Shown here: positions 18,329 through 29,338 of the stretch, one piece after another | Numbering within the stretch: the stretch's first letter is position 1 | How the letters are laid out: each line of letters opens with the position of its first letter | Assembly (NCBI GenBank): GCA_013177855.1 | Contig: JABLYA010000001.1 | Span: forward strand, 124,001 to 188,000 | Reading direction: 5' to 3' | DNA: 64,000 nucleotides | Source of the DNA: Ignavibacteria bacterium | GTDB lineage: Bacteria > Bacteroidota > Ignavibacteria > Ch128b | The notes under the pieces: model-generated | Told to the model about the DNA's origin: nothing | Database searches by the model: none | What the model saw: the letters and a program-made list of their open reading frames with translations, nothing else | Position numbers and translations under genes: made by a program

Positions 18329-19629
18329 ACATCAAAATTAATGACGTCGAAGCACATGAAATCTTAATTAAAGAAATTCTCCGTCAGGAAGAAGGACTTG
18401 AACTTATTGCATCTGAGAATTATGTCAGTCTTGATGTTTTGAATGCTCTCGGATCAGTTTTAACCAATAAATATGCCGAAGGTTACCCTGGTAAGAGATA
18501 TTACGGCGGTTGTGAATTTGTTGATATGGCTGAAGACCTTGCAAGAGAACGCGTAAAGAAATTATTTGGTTGTGAATATGTAAATGTTCAGCCTCATTCA
18601 GGCTCACAAGCAAATATGGCTGTCTATTTCTCGATCTTAAAGCCCGGCGATAAAATAATGGGTTTAAATTTAGCTCACGGTGGACATTTAACGCATGGAT
18701 CACCTGTAAATTTCAGTGGAAAATTTTTTGAAGTCATTTCTTATAATGTTCGAGAAGACAATCAACTAATAGATTTTGATCAAGTTGAAACTCTGGCTAA
18801 ACAGCATAAACCAAAAGCAATTGTTATTGGTGCAAGTGCTTATCCAAGAGACTGGGATTATAAAAAATTTAGAGAGATTGCTGACTCTATTAATGCATAT
18901 TTAATTGCAGATATTGCACATCCTGCAGGTTTGATTGCATCAAAATTATTAAGTGATCCAATGCCATATTGTGATTTTGTAACTACAACAACGCACAAAA
19001 CTTTGCGTGGTCCTCGCGGTGGTATGATAATGATTGGTAAAGATTTTGAAAATAGAGAAGGAATTCGTGCTCCTAAAAGTGGTCGACTTAAAATGATGTC
19101 TGAGATCGTTGATTCTAACGTGATGCCTGGTATTCAAGGTGGACCCTTAATGCATGTAATACTGGCAAAAGCTGTTGCTTTCGGTGAAGCACTTCAACCT
19201 CAGTTTGTGGAATATTCAAAACAAGTAATTAAAAATGCAAAAAGATTAGCTCAAAGATTTTTAGAGAAAGGATATAAAGTTACAACAGGAGGGACAGACA
19301 ATCATTTAATTTTAATTGATTTAAGATCAAAGGGAATTACAGGTAAACAAGCTGAAGATGCACTTGGAATTGCCGGCATTACCGTTAACAAGAATATGGT
19401 ACCGTTCGATACCCAAAGTCCAATGATTACTAGTGGAATTAGAATCGGTACACCTGCCGTCACAAGTCGCGGAATGAAAGAAGAAGAAATGGATACAATC
19501 TTTGATTTTATTGACAGGGCTTTATCTAATTTTAATGATGAGAATTATCTTAAATCAATTCGAGAAGAAGTAAGACAATTTTGCTCAAAATTTCCTATTT
19601 ATAAAGAACTCCTCAACTCACTAAAATAA
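18322..19629 (+). CDS. glyA: Serine hydroxymethyltransferase
   Basis: PLP enzyme that interconverts serine plus tetrahydrofolate with glycine plus methylene-THF, the main one-carbon source of the cell. Family blocks are [43 protein letters not shown], and the Schiff-base lysine K226 in [13 protein letters not shown]. The 435-residue length is normal. It overlaps rpiB by 7 nt, and its last base is shared with the tatC ATG, so the three are translated in series. The one-carbon link to ftcD and the cyclodeaminase is functional only; they lie in a different operon. Confidence 0.97.
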   Translation: MLNIKINDVEAHEILIKEILRQEEGLELIASENYVSLDVLNALGSVLTNKYAEGYPGKRYYGGCEFVDMAEDLARERVKKLFGCEYVNVQPHSGSQANMAVYFSILKPGDKIMGLNLAHGGHLTHGSPVNFSGKFFEVISYNVREDNQLIDFDQVETLAKQHKPKAIVIGASAYPRDWDYKKFREIADSINAYLIADIAHPAGLIASKLLSDPMPYCDFVTTTTHKTLRGPRGGMIMIGKDFENREGIRAPKSGRLKMMSEIVDSNVMPGIQGGPLMHVILAKAVAFGEALQPQFVEYSKQVIKNAKRLAQRFLEKGYKVTTGGTDNHLILIDLRSKGITGKQAEDALGIAGITVNKNMVPFDTQSPMITSGIRIGTPAVTSRGMKEEEMDTIFDFIDRALSNFNDENYLKSIREEVRQFCSKFPIYKELLNSLK

Positions 19630-20393
19630 TGTCTCGGAAAGAAGTTATAGACAAAGAAGAAACCACTGAAGAATTCAAGGAGATGACCTTCCTTGAACAT
19701 CTTGAAGAATTAAGATGGACTATTATTAAGTCCTTAATAGGTATTGTTATTGCATCAATCATCTCGTGGATTTTTATAGAACAGATTATAAATGATGTTC
19801 TTCTTTATCCAGCAATTAAAAGTGGAATTAAGCTTCAAAACTTAAAGCCATTTGGACAATTATTTTTATACTTTCAAGTAGCAATGATGAGTGGTGTAAT
19901 TCTGAGTTTGCCCTGGATAGTCTATCAAATCTGGAAGTTTATTGAGCCGGCATTGCATAAGCATGAAAAAAAATATGTTTCATTAATCGTCATATTTACT
20001 TCTTTGTCTTTTATTGTTGGTGTTCTGTTTGCCTATTTTGTAATGTTACCTTATTCATTGAATTTTGCCTTTACATTTGGAACCTCAGAAATTGAGAACA
20101 GGTTTGCAATTGATGAATATCTTTCAATTGTTATCAGTATGATAATTTTATCCGGCATTGTATTCGAATTACCAATGCTTTCGTTCTTTTTGACTAAAAT
20201 AGGTTTATTGAATCCAACTATCTTAAGAAAATACTGGCGATTTGCAGTGGTGATAATTTTGATCGTTGCTGCGATCATTACACCAACAGTTGATCCAGTT
20301 AGTCAATCTTTATTGGCAATTCCGTTATTTCTTTTGTATGAAATAAGTATTTGGGTTTCAAAAATTTCAATGAGAAAGAAAAGTGAAGGATAA
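19629..20393 (+). CDS. tatC: Sec-independent protein translocase TatC
   Basis: Receptor subunit of the twin-arginine translocase, which exports folded proteins with RR signal peptides. 254 residues, with six predicted membrane helices. The N-terminal cytosolic motif is MTFLEHLEELRWTIIKSLIG, the region that binds the signal peptide. PWIVYQIWKFIEPALHKHEK and FAYFVMLPYSLNF are standard TatC blocks. TatA/B is not in the window. The ATG overlaps the glyA stop by one base, and the 3' end overlaps the next gene by 11 nt. Confidence 0.96.
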   Translation: MSRKEVIDKEETTEEFKEMTFLEHLEELRWTIIKSLIGIVIASIISWIFIEQIINDVLLYPAIKSGIKLQNLKPFGQLFLYFQVAMMSGVILSLPWIVYQIWKFIEPALHKHEKKYVSLIVIFTSLSFIVGVLFAYFVMLPYSLNFAFTFGTSEIENRFAIDEYLSIVISMIILSGIVFELPMLSFFLTKIGLLNPTILRKYWRFAVVIILIVAAIITPTVDPVSQSLLAIPLFLLYEISIWVSKISMRKKSEG

Positions 20394-21363
20394 AGATTTA
20401 AAGAATTTTACAGAACCAATTAAAGAAGAGCTTCAACAGTTTCAATCTTTTTTTTCGAACCAAATGCGTTCGAAGGTGGGATTAGTTGAACTTATTGTAC
20501 GATACATTTTAAGACAAAAGGGGAAAAGAATCAGGCCTACGCTTGTTCTTCTTTCAGCTAAAACTTTAGGTGATGTGAATGAGCACACTTATCGAGGAGC
20601 TGTTCTCGTTGAATTATTACACACAGCTACACTAGTTCATGATGATGTTGTTGATAATTCCGATACAAGAAGGGGATTGCCATCAATTAATGCAATCTGG
20701 AAAAATCGAATAGCTGTTTTAATGGGCGATTATCTTCTAGCTCGGGGACTTCAAATAGCAGTCGATAATGATGAATTTAGTTTTCTCAAAGTTATTACAA
20801 ATACAGTTAAGCGAATGAGTGAAGGGGAATTACTTCAAATTCAAAAAATCAGAAAATTAAACAATGATGAGGAAACCTATTACAGAATTATCTCTGACAA
20901 AACGGCTTCTCTGTTTTCAACCTGTACAACAATCGGTGCAATGAGCATTACAGATGATCAAAGCGTAATTAATGATTTTAAGCAGTTCGGTGAATTACTG
21001 GGGATCGCATTTCAAATTAAAGATGATATTTTAGATTTTGAAGGTAGTTCAAGTATTTTGGGTAAACCAACAGGCAATGATCTGAGAGATAAAAAATTAA
21101 CTCTTCCTATTATTTATGCGCTTGCTCAAGCTGAGAAATATGAAGTAAAAAACATTAAAAATTTAATTAAAGGAAAGCTAACCACTAAAGACATAAACTC
21201 AATCTTTGAGTTTGTTGAGAAATATGATGGGCTTGGTTACGCAAGGAAAAAAGCTCGAGAGTTTGCTGACAACGCGATTGGAATTATAAACAAATATCCT
21301 GATTCACAGAGTCGACAAGCGTTGATTGATCTTGTTAATTTTATCCTTGAAAGAAAAAATTAA
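20383..21363 (+). CDS. Polyprenyl diphosphate synthase
   Basis: Trans-prenyltransferase that builds a long isoprenoid diphosphate by adding IPP units, most likely the side chain of the respiratory quinone. The first Asp-rich motif is DDVVDNSDTRRG (D87-D91) and the second is IKDDILDFEG (about residue 214). KGKRIRPTLVLLSA is the IPP-binding block, and GKPTGNDLRDKKLTLPI is the usual downstream stretch. 326 residues, starting at GTG 20383 within the end of tatC. Chain length cannot be read from sequence by eye. It converges with the universal stress gene, overlapping by four bases. Confidence 0.92.
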   Translation: MKDKDLKNFTEPIKEELQQFQSFFSNQMRSKVGLVELIVRYILRQKGKRIRPTLVLLSAKTLGDVNEHTYRGAVLVELLHTATLVHDDVVDNSDTRRGLPSINAIWKNRIAVLMGDYLLARGLQIAVDNDEFSFLKVITNTVKRMSEGELLQIQKIRKLNNDEETYYRIISDKTASLFSTCTTIGAMSITDDQSVINDFKQFGELLGIAFQIKDDILDFEGSSSILGKPTGNDLRDKKLTLPIIYALAQAEKYEVKNIKNLIKGKLTTKDINSIFEFVEKYDGLGYARKKAREFADNAIGIINKYPDSQSRQALIDLVNFILERKN

Positions 21364-21818
21364 TCTTTTTTCTTCTTCTCCCTTACAGTTAAAACAGATA
21401 TAGGTGATTTTCGCACAACTTTTTCGGCTGTACTTCCGAAAAGAATATGCTCAATTCCAGTATGACCGTGAGAGGCAATGATGATTAAATCACAATTGCA
21501 TTCCTTAGCAGTGTTTATAATTTCTAAGAAAGGTTTTCCAGTTTTAACTACATACGAAGCTTTAATCTCTGACGGGACTTTTTCTTCAATTAATTTTTTT
21601 AATTCTTCCTCAGCTCTTGATTGAATTTCAAAATCAACCTGATTAATTGGAATCTGACCAAGTCCAAAATCACTTGGATAAACGATCGGTTCGATTACAT
21701 AAATTAGGGTTAACTCTGAATTAAATTTTTTGGCGAACTGAACCGCATAATCAAGAGCCATTTTTGAATATTCAGAGAAATCGATTGGGATTAAAATCTT
21801 AGAGATTGTCAGTTCCAT
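21360..21818 (-). CDS. Universal stress protein (UspA family)
   Basis: A single UspA domain of about 152 residues. The start ATG at 21818 has a strong ribosome site (GAGGT at 21827-21823) and gives MELTISKILIPIDFSEYSK, a normal Usp N-terminus. A longer frame to 21848 is rejected. The ATP-binding signature is CDLIIIASHGHTGIEHILFG, then STAEKVVRKSPISVL. Usp proteins respond to starvation and redox stress; the precise role varies. It lies just after, and nearly overlaps, a cyclic-nucleotide-binding protein gene (stop at 21826), which suggests a shared signal response. Confidence 0.93.
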   Translation of the reverse strand: MELTISKILIPIDFSEYSKMALDYAVQFAKKFNSELTLIYVIEPIVYPSDFGLGQIPINQVDFEIQSRAEEELKKLIEEKVPSEIKASYVVKTGKPFLEIINTAKECNCDLIIIASHGHTGIEHILFGSTAEKVVRKSPISVLTVREKKKKD

Positions 21819-21825
21819 AGTTACC

Positions 21826-22380
21826 TCACTTTTCAATTTGTTTTTCAATATTTAAAAGTTCGTAAAGGTTAAGATAGTCTCGATTTAAATTTCTAAGTTT
21901 CTCAACAAAAATTTTTGAGAAGCCGAGCAGAATTTTAACTCCAAGAGAAGGTTCTTTATGAATTAATTCAAGTAAATCAGGTCTAAAGATTATAAGTAGC
22001 CTTGTATTCGTTAAAGCAGTAGCAGTTGCTGTTCTGTAACCTTCAACAATTGCGCTAAACTCTCCCATAAAATCACCAGCAAAAAGCAGAGCAAGTTCTT
22101 GTTTAATACCCGATTTAAAGGTGTGAGAAATCTCTACTTTACCGCTTTCAATTATAAACATTGAAACACCTGGATCACCCTCAAAAAAAATAATCTCATT
22201 AGGTAAATACTCTCTTACATGAACAAGTTTTCTAATCATTTTTAATTCCCGCTTTTTGAGATCTGAGAAGGCAGGAAATTTTTTTAGCAAATCCAAGATT
22301 TTTTGTTCATCGCTTTCTGCTTTGAAAATATTTGACCAGAGACTACTGCGAACCTGGATATTTTCGTTTTCTTCTTTCAT
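21826..22380 (-). CDS. Cyclic-nucleotide-binding domain protein without DNA-binding domain
   Basis: About 184 residues. A cNMP-binding (Crp-type) beta-roll occupies roughly residues 30-150. Visible blocks are LPNEIIFFEGDPGVSMFIIE, SGKVEISHT, LLFAGDFMGEFSAIVEGYRT and ATATALTNTRLLII. No helix-turn-helix follows; the protein ends after a helix rich in charged residues. It is therefore not a normal Crp/Fnr regulator and may sense a nucleotide for a partner protein. I chose ATG at 22380; a TTG at 22392 would overlap the hisA stop. The next gene is a universal stress protein. Confidence 0.82.
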   Translation of the reverse strand: MKEENENIQVRSSLWSNIFKAESDEQKILDLLKKFPAFSDLKKRELKMIRKLVHVREYLPNEIIFFEGDPGVSMFIIESGKVEISHTFKSGIKQELALLFAGDFMGEFSAIVEGYRTATATALTNTRLLIIFRPDLLELIHKEPSLGVKILLGFSKIFVEKLRNLNRDYLNLYELLNIEKQIEK

Positions 22381-22388
22381 AGCTTTTC

Positions 22389-23159
22389 TCAAATTATTGA
22401 TCCATATTCTGCAATACGCCAGAGTTCCTGGCAGGGGAATTTATTTTCATAAAGAGCTCTTCCAATAATTACCGAATCAACACCAATCGGAGTTAACTCA
22501 AGAAGAGAGATTAAATCTTTATAACCTGAAATTCCACCAGAAGCGGTAATTTTTAAACCAACTTTTTCAGCCATTAATTTTAATAAATCTAAATTTGGAC
22601 CGAGCAATAAACCGTTTCTCTCAACATCAGTGACAATCAATCTTTTCACTCCAAGTGTCTTCATATTTAATCCAAGACTAACAGGGTTTAAAGCTGATGT
22701 TTCTTTTCTTCCGTAAATCATCACAGAATTTTGAATTACATCAAGTGAAACAATTATTTTCTCGGGACCAAATTCGTCAAGAGCTTGTTGAAGTATTTCA
22801 GGATTTGTAACCGCAATTGTACCGAGAACAACTCGTGATGCACCGATTTTAAAAGCTTCGCGTATCTTTTCAATTGTTCTCAAACCACCGCCGACTTGAA
22901 CAGGAATAACAACTGATTGGATTAATTTTTCAATCACAGGTAAATTTTTATTTGAACCATACCAGGCACCATCGAAGTCGACAACATGAAGACATTTTGC
23001 ATTTTCAGCTCTCCAGATTTTTGCCATTTCGATTGGGTCATCCGGATATACCGATGGGACAACCTCAGGTATTCCCTGAACTATTCTTACAAGTTTACCA
23101 TCTTTTATGTCGATTGAAGGAATAACAAGCAATGGAGATTGAAATACTTTTTGAGCCAT
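22389..23159 (-). CDS. hisA: Phosphoribosylformimino-AICAR-phosphate isomerase HisA
   Basis: The (beta-alpha)8-barrel enzyme of histidine synthesis that isomerises ProFAR to PRFAR. The catalytic Asp at the end of strand 1 is D17 in SIDIKDGKLVRIVQG, and the second acid lies in IIVSLDVIQ. Phosphate-binding loops are VGGGLRTIEKIREA and the C-terminal ITASGGISGYKDL. The 256-residue length includes an N-terminal extension of about nine residues. No other his gene is in the window, so it stands apart from the pathway operon. It is followed by a cNMP-binding and a universal stress gene on the same strand. Confidence 0.92.
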   Translation of the reverse strand: MAQKVFQSPLLVIPSIDIKDGKLVRIVQGIPEVVPSVYPDDPIEMAKIWRAENAKCLHVVDFDGAWYGSNKNLPVIEKLIQSVVIPVQVGGGLRTIEKIREAFKIGASRVVLGTIAVTNPEILQQALDEFGPEKIIVSLDVIQNSVMIYGRKETSALNPVSLGLNMKTLGVKRLIVTDVERNGLLLGPNLDLLKLMAEKVGLKITASGGISGYKDLISLLELTPIGVDSVIIGRALYENKFPCQELWRIAEYGSII

Positions 23160-23252
23160 TTTTGATCTCTTAATTCATAAGTAAATTAAAAAAAATTTTA
23201 GTGTGTAAAAAGAAGAGAAAAACTTTTTTAAAATTAAGTGAAAAAACTTTGA

Positions 23253-24779
23253 TTAATGTTTTTTGAAAAGTGCGGGTAAAACTTTGAGTCCTGAAAGCAT
23301 TCTCCTTAGTAAATTATCTCCAAATAAAAATTCTGTTGCGGCTTTAATCTTTTCGGTAGAATGTTTATCGTACTTAAACCACCACATTTTTTTCTGCCAG
23401 GTAAGTTTATCATAGTTGTAATATTTTTCATAGACCATTTCCATCAATCCACTTTTGCTATGGACTCTTCCAGTTCCGCTCATTTTGATACCGCCGATAA
23501 CAGCTTCACCGGCTCCAAAGTGACTTATGCAGTCATTAATCAAAACAGAACCTGCCTGAATTTTCTTTGCAATCGATTTTCCAAGAGAAATATTTTTAGT
23601 CCAAATTGAAGCAGAAAGTCCATAGTCTGAATCATTTGCAAGTTCGATTGCTTCATCGATTGTTTTGAATTTCATAATTGGAATGACAGGACCGAATGTT
23701 TCTTCTCTCATAACTTTCATTGAGTGATTAACTTCAATCAAAATCGTTGGTTGAACAAAATTATTTTCAATTTTCCCTCCGTAAAGAATTTTTGCTCCTT
23801 TTGAAAGTGCATCTTCAATATGCTCTTTTATTATCTCAACTTGCTTGGTGAGTTTGATGTTTGAATAATCGTAGAATTCGGAATTTGAGTAAGGAGTTAA
23901 TTTTTTTATTTCATCAATAAGTCTTGAAAGAAAATTGTCATAAATTTTTTCATCGACATAAACTCTTTCAATTGAAACACAAGTTTGACCTGCGTTCATT
24001 AAACTTCCCCAAAGAATTCCATAAACTGCTCTATCAAGATCTGCATCGGCAAGAACTATCGCCGGATCTTTTCCACCAAGTTCAAGTGAAACAGGAAGTA
24101 ATTTTTCTGAAGCAGCTTTGGAAATGATCTTTCCAACTTTTGTGCTTCCGGTGAAAAATAGTTTATCGATTGAACTTTCGACAAGTGCCTTACCAATTTC
24201 AGCCTCACCAAAAATTATATTAAAAACATTTTCAGGAAGACCAGCTTCATCAAAAATTTCTTTGATTTTCTGTCCAACTAATGGTGTCCACTCGGATGGT
24301 TTAAATACAACAGAATTTCCTGCAATCAGTGCTGGAATAATCTGACCCATTGGAAGAAGCAATGGATAATTCCAGGGACTAATTATGCCAACAACTCCAA
24401 AGGGAACATATTCAATCCAGCTTTTCTTGTGTATCATCACTGGCAGCTTAATTCTTTCATAATGCGGTCTTAAGAATTTCTTTGAATTTTTAATGTAGTA
24501 ATCAAATAGACTTAGTGTCGGGATAATTTCAGTTGAGTAACTTTCAAAAATTGGTTTTCCATTTTCTTCGGTGATAAGCTTCGCAATTTTTTCTCGGTTA
24601 CGATAAAGAATTGATTTAGCCTTTTTCAAAAAATCAATTCGTTTGTCAATTGTAAGTGAATTCCATTTCAAATGAGCTTGCCTTGCTTTCTGTACAATCT
24701 CTTCAACTCTTGAAGGATCAGTCTTTTCAAATTCACCAATTTTTTGCTTCGAGTTTGGATTGTAAGATTCGATTTTCAC
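23253..24779 (-). CDS. NAD(P)-dependent aldehyde dehydrogenase
   Basis: 508-residue aldehyde dehydrogenase superfamily member that oxidises an aldehyde to its acid. The general base Glu is E233 in LELGGKDPAIVLAD, and the nucleophile is C267 in NAGQTCVSIERVYV. FTGSTKVGKII and REETFGPVIPIM complete the family blocks. The C-terminus extends about 40 residues beyond the core (WQKKMWWFKYDKHS, then LRRMLSGLKVLPALF), which may hold the enzyme to the membrane. The substrate is not evident. The start lies immediately after the end of the DnaQ-UvrC gene. Confidence 0.9.
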   Translation of the reverse strand: MKIESYNPNSKQKIGEFEKTDPSRVEEIVQKARQAHLKWNSLTIDKRIDFLKKAKSILYRNREKIAKLITEENGKPIFESYSTEIIPTLSLFDYYIKNSKKFLRPHYERIKLPVMIHKKSWIEYVPFGVVGIISPWNYPLLLPMGQIIPALIAGNSVVFKPSEWTPLVGQKIKEIFDEAGLPENVFNIIFGEAEIGKALVESSIDKLFFTGSTKVGKIISKAASEKLLPVSLELGGKDPAIVLADADLDRAVYGILWGSLMNAGQTCVSIERVYVDEKIYDNFLSRLIDEIKKLTPYSNSEFYDYSNIKLTKQVEIIKEHIEDALSKGAKILYGGKIENNFVQPTILIEVNHSMKVMREETFGPVIPIMKFKTIDEAIELANDSDYGLSASIWTKNISLGKSIAKKIQAGSVLINDCISHFGAGEAVIGGIKMSGTGRVHSKSGLMEMVYEKYYNYDKLTWQKKMWWFKYDKHSTEKIKAATEFLFGDNLLRRMLSGLKVLPALFKKH

Positions 24780-26420
24780 TTAGTCCTCCAACAATAGTAA
24801 TCGAAGTTTTTCAGGTAGTGTTTCTTTATCCAGTGAAGATGTGTAAAGTATTTTATACTTCGCTTTTTGATTTACAAGAAAATTAGCAATGATCTTAATT
24901 TTTTCTATGTTGATTGCCAGATCGAATTCCATATTGATATGATTAAAATATTCTTCAGCCACATTAATTAAAAATTCAGGTTCATCCTCAAACTTTTTGA
25001 TAAAAATTAGAATCCCATTTCGAAGACCGATTAATTCAATTGGTTTTTGTTTATCATAAATTATGATAATTGCATTTATTGTATTGATTGGTTCTTTCAA
25101 TACCTTTATCCTACCAATATTATTCACAATCATTTGAATCGAGTCACGGATTTTTGCCGCATCCTCAAATTTCTCGCGAGCAGAATACTCTTTCATCTTT
25201 TCAATTAATCGATTTAGAATTAGTAGATTATCTCCAGTCAAAAATGATTTTACAAATTCAAGCTCTTTTTGATATTCTTCAAATAGATTTGCGTTAACAC
25301 ACGGTCCAAGACATCTATTAATTTCAAGTAAATAACAAGGGCGATTTTTTTCAAGCGTTTTATCATCGCATTCTCGCAATAAGGTTGATTTTGAGATAAT
25401 ATCAAGAACCTGTTCAGCCGTTTCTCGTCGTTGGAATGGTCCAAAGAAATGAGCTCCATTGGATGAAATTTTTGATGTAACTTCTAATCTTGGAAATGGA
25501 TGATCATTCTGAAGTGCAATGAAGGAATATCTTCTAATAATCTTTAAAGCTTTATTATGCTGTGGCTTATATTTCTTGATTAACTCTGACTCAAGCAGAA
25601 AAGCTGAAAGTTCACTTGATGTTTCTATAAAATCTAAATAATGAGACGAACGAACAATTTTTCTAACTCTAGCATCATCATTTCTAAAGTAACTTAGAAC
25701 TCGGTTTCTCAAATTCTTTGCTTTGCCGACATAAACAATATTATTTTTTTTGTTCTTAAAAATGTAAACACCTGGTTTTTGTGGAAGTTTGGAGAGTTGT
25801 TCGGCAATTGTTTCTCTTACATTTATCTCTAAAATATTTTTGACAGGTTGAAATTGAAGTGATAAAAGACTGTCGATATCAGAAAACAGATATTGTTTTG
25901 AACCTTCAGAAAGCAATTGCAAAAGCAGATGTGTGGTTGCTAATGCATCACCATAAGCTCTATGTGCATTTAGATTTTGAATTTTGAAATATCTTGTCAG
26001 TGAGCTTAATCCATAACTTTCAAGTCCTGTCACAACCCTTCTTGCTAATAGTTTTGTACAAAGAACTGGATTTTCAGGTGGGTAAATATTCTCTCTTAAA
26101 AAACTATGAAGTAAGAATTTGTGATCAAAAGAGGCATTATGCGCGACAAAAATTGCATCTTTTAAAAAGTCTCTGACTCTCAAAACTATGTCAGAAAATT
26201 TTGGTGCATCGAAAACATCTTCGTTTCTAATTCCAGTCAGCCTTGTGATGAAAGGAGGAATAAAAATTTCAGGATTGACAAGAGTAGAGAACTTATCAAC
26301 AATTTTAAGATTTTCAATTTTAACAAGAGCAATTTCAATGATACGATCAGTGACTGGATTTAAACCAGTTGTTTCCACATCACATACAACAAATTTTGCA
26401 TTATCAATTGGTTGACTCAT
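24780..26420 (-). CDS. DnaQ-like exonuclease fused to UvrC-type GIY-YIG nuclease
   Basis: 546-residue fusion. Residues about 9-170 are a DEDDh 3'-5' exonuclease like the DNA polymerase III epsilon subunit, with D14/E16 in CDVETTGLNP, HNASFDHKFL, and the distal pair in HRAYGDALATT. Residues about 215-300 are a GIY-YIG endonuclease (PGVYIFKNKKNNIVYVGKAK, then the catalytic Glu in SAFLLESELIKKYKP). A Cys-containing segment (RPCYLLEINRCLGPCV) and a UVR-like helix pair (SAREKFEDAAKIRDSI) follow. The RNase H-like C-terminal nuclease of true UvrC is missing, so this resembles Cho-type incision proteins joined to an exonuclease. A repair role is inferred. Confidence 0.9.
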   Translation of the reverse strand: MSQPIDNAKFVVCDVETTGLNPVTDRIIEIALVKIENLKIVDKFSTLVNPEIFIPPFITRLTGIRNEDVFDAPKFSDIVLRVRDFLKDAIFVAHNASFDHKFLLHSFLRENIYPPENPVLCTKLLARRVVTGLESYGLSSLTRYFKIQNLNAHRAYGDALATTHLLLQLLSEGSKQYLFSDIDSLLSLQFQPVKNILEINVRETIAEQLSKLPQKPGVYIFKNKKNNIVYVGKAKNLRNRVLSYFRNDDARVRKIVRSSHYLDFIETSSELSAFLLESELIKKYKPQHNKALKIIRRYSFIALQNDHPFPRLEVTSKISSNGAHFFGPFQRRETAEQVLDIISKSTLLRECDDKTLEKNRPCYLLEINRCLGPCVNANLFEEYQKELEFVKSFLTGDNLLILNRLIEKMKEYSAREKFEDAAKIRDSIQMIVNNIGRIKVLKEPINTINAIIIIYDKQKPIELIGLRNGILIFIKKFEDEPEFLINVAEEYFNHINMEFDLAINIEKIKIIANFLVNQKAKYKILYTSSLDKETLPEKLRLLLLED

Positions 26421-26513
26421 ATTTCAAATTATAATTTCTAAAGTTATTAATCAAAGTCGCTGTAAAATCTTTTGTTTCTTTGAAAAATGTTTTCAGTGTT
26501 TAAAATACTTTCC

Positions 26514-26544
26514 TTGTTTAAAACTCATCATCTCAATAACTTTG
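26514..26544 (+). promoter_or_regulatory. Bacteroidota-type promoter for the acyl-CoA dehydrogenase gene
   Basis: TTG at 26514-26516, a 20-nt spacer, then TAACTTTG at 26537-26544, an exact TAnnTTTG match. The predicted transcript would start near 26550. A strong ribosome site (AAAGGAG) follows before the ATG at 26567. Confidence 0.5.
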
Positions 26545-26566
26545 TAAAAATTAAAGGAGCAATTCA

Positions 26567-27733
26567 ATGAAGTTCGAAGGAGTAGATTACTATCACATTG
26601 ATGATCTTCTAACTGAAGAGGAAAAACTAATTCGTTCTACAATCAGAGAGTTTGTAGAAGATAAAGTCATACCAATAATCGAAAAGCATTATCGCGAAGG
26701 AACTTTTCCAATGCATTTGATTCCCGAGATGGCAGAACTCGGAATCTTTGGTGCGACTCTTCCCGAAAAATATGGCTGTGCAAATCTAAATAATGTAGCT
26801 TATGGATTGATGATGCAGGAACTTGAAAGGGGCGATAGCGGAATTAGAAGTTTTGCATCAGTTCAAAGTGCATTGGTAATGTATCCGATTTATACTTTTG
26901 GGAGTGAAGAGCAAAGAGATTACTGGCTTCCAAAACTTGCAAGGGGTGAGAAAATTGGATGCTTTGGTTTAACTGAGCCAGATTTCGGTTCAAATCCTGG
27001 TGGGATGTTAACTCGTGCAGAAAAAGTTGATGGTGGTTTTATTTTGAATGGAACCAAAATGTGGATTACAAACGGAACAATTGCAGATGTTGCTGTTGTG
27101 TGGGCAAAATGGGATGGTGTTGTTCATGGATTTTTAGTCGAGAAAGATTTTAAAGGATTTTCTGCACCTGAAATGAAAAACAAGCATTCACTGCGTGCAT
27201 CAGTTACTTCAGAACTTGTACTTGATAATGTCTTTGTTCCAGAAAGTCACTGGCTTCCAAATACACAGGGTTTGAAATCAGCTTTAATGTGTCTGAGTCA
27301 AGCACGATATGGAATAGCATGGGGAGTTATTGGCTCAATGATGGTTGCTTATACAACCGCTCTTGAATATGCAAAATCAAGAGTTCAATTTTCAAAGCCT
27401 ATTGCGGCATACCAGCTTACTCAAGCTAAACTTGTCTGGATGTTAACAGAAATAACTAAAGCACAATTGTTAGTCCTTCAACTTGGCAGATTAAAGGATC
27501 AAGGCAAAGCTCGATTTACACACATTTCATTAGCTAAAAGAAATAATTGTGAAGTCGCTTTGGATATCTGTCGTGTGGCCAGAGAAATTTTAGGAGCAAA
27601 CGGAATATTGGATGAATACCCGATTATGCGTCATATGAATAATCTTGAATCAGTTAAGACATATGAAGGGACTCATGAAATGCACACTTTAATTGTTGGT
27701 GAAGATATAACTGGTTATCCAGCATTTGACTAA
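26567..27733 (+). CDS. Acyl-CoA dehydrogenase, glutaryl-CoA dehydrogenase-like
   Basis: FAD enzyme of the acyl-CoA dehydrogenase superfamily, 388 residues. FAD-binding stretches are CFGLTEPDFGSNPGGM and KMWITNGTIADVAVVWAKW. The catalytic Glu is E367 in TYEGTHEMHTLIVGEDITG, the arrangement and wording typical of glutaryl-CoA dehydrogenases. The PxxMxTRAE block (here NPGGMLTRAE) also favours that subgroup, which oxidises and decarboxylates glutaryl-CoA in lysine and tryptophan breakdown. A different short acyl-CoA remains possible. It has its own promoter and ribosome site and is 126 nt upstream of guaB, so it is probably a separate unit. Confidence 0.88.
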   Translation: MKFEGVDYYHIDDLLTEEEKLIRSTIREFVEDKVIPIIEKHYREGTFPMHLIPEMAELGIFGATLPEKYGCANLNNVAYGLMMQELERGDSGIRSFASVQSALVMYPIYTFGSEEQRDYWLPKLARGEKIGCFGLTEPDFGSNPGGMLTRAEKVDGGFILNGTKMWITNGTIADVAVVWAKWDGVVHGFLVEKDFKGFSAPEMKNKHSLRASVTSELVLDNVFVPESHWLPNTQGLKSALMCLSQARYGIAWGVIGSMMVAYTTALEYAKSRVQFSKPIAAYQLTQAKLVWMLTEITKAQLLVLQLGRLKDQGKARFTHISLAKRNNCEVALDICRVAREILGANGILDEYPIMRHMNNLESVKTYEGTHEMHTLIVGEDITGYPAFD

Positions 27734-27853
27734 TTATATTTTATGTGTTTGAACTTGGAAGTTATGGCTCATATTAAATTTATAAACTAAGATTTAGGTT
27801 TAATCAAGTCAGGTTTATAGATAGATAATAAATTTTACTCAAACAAATTTTGA

Positions 27854-29332
<1,479 letters not shown>

Positions 29333-29338
29333 AATTTT

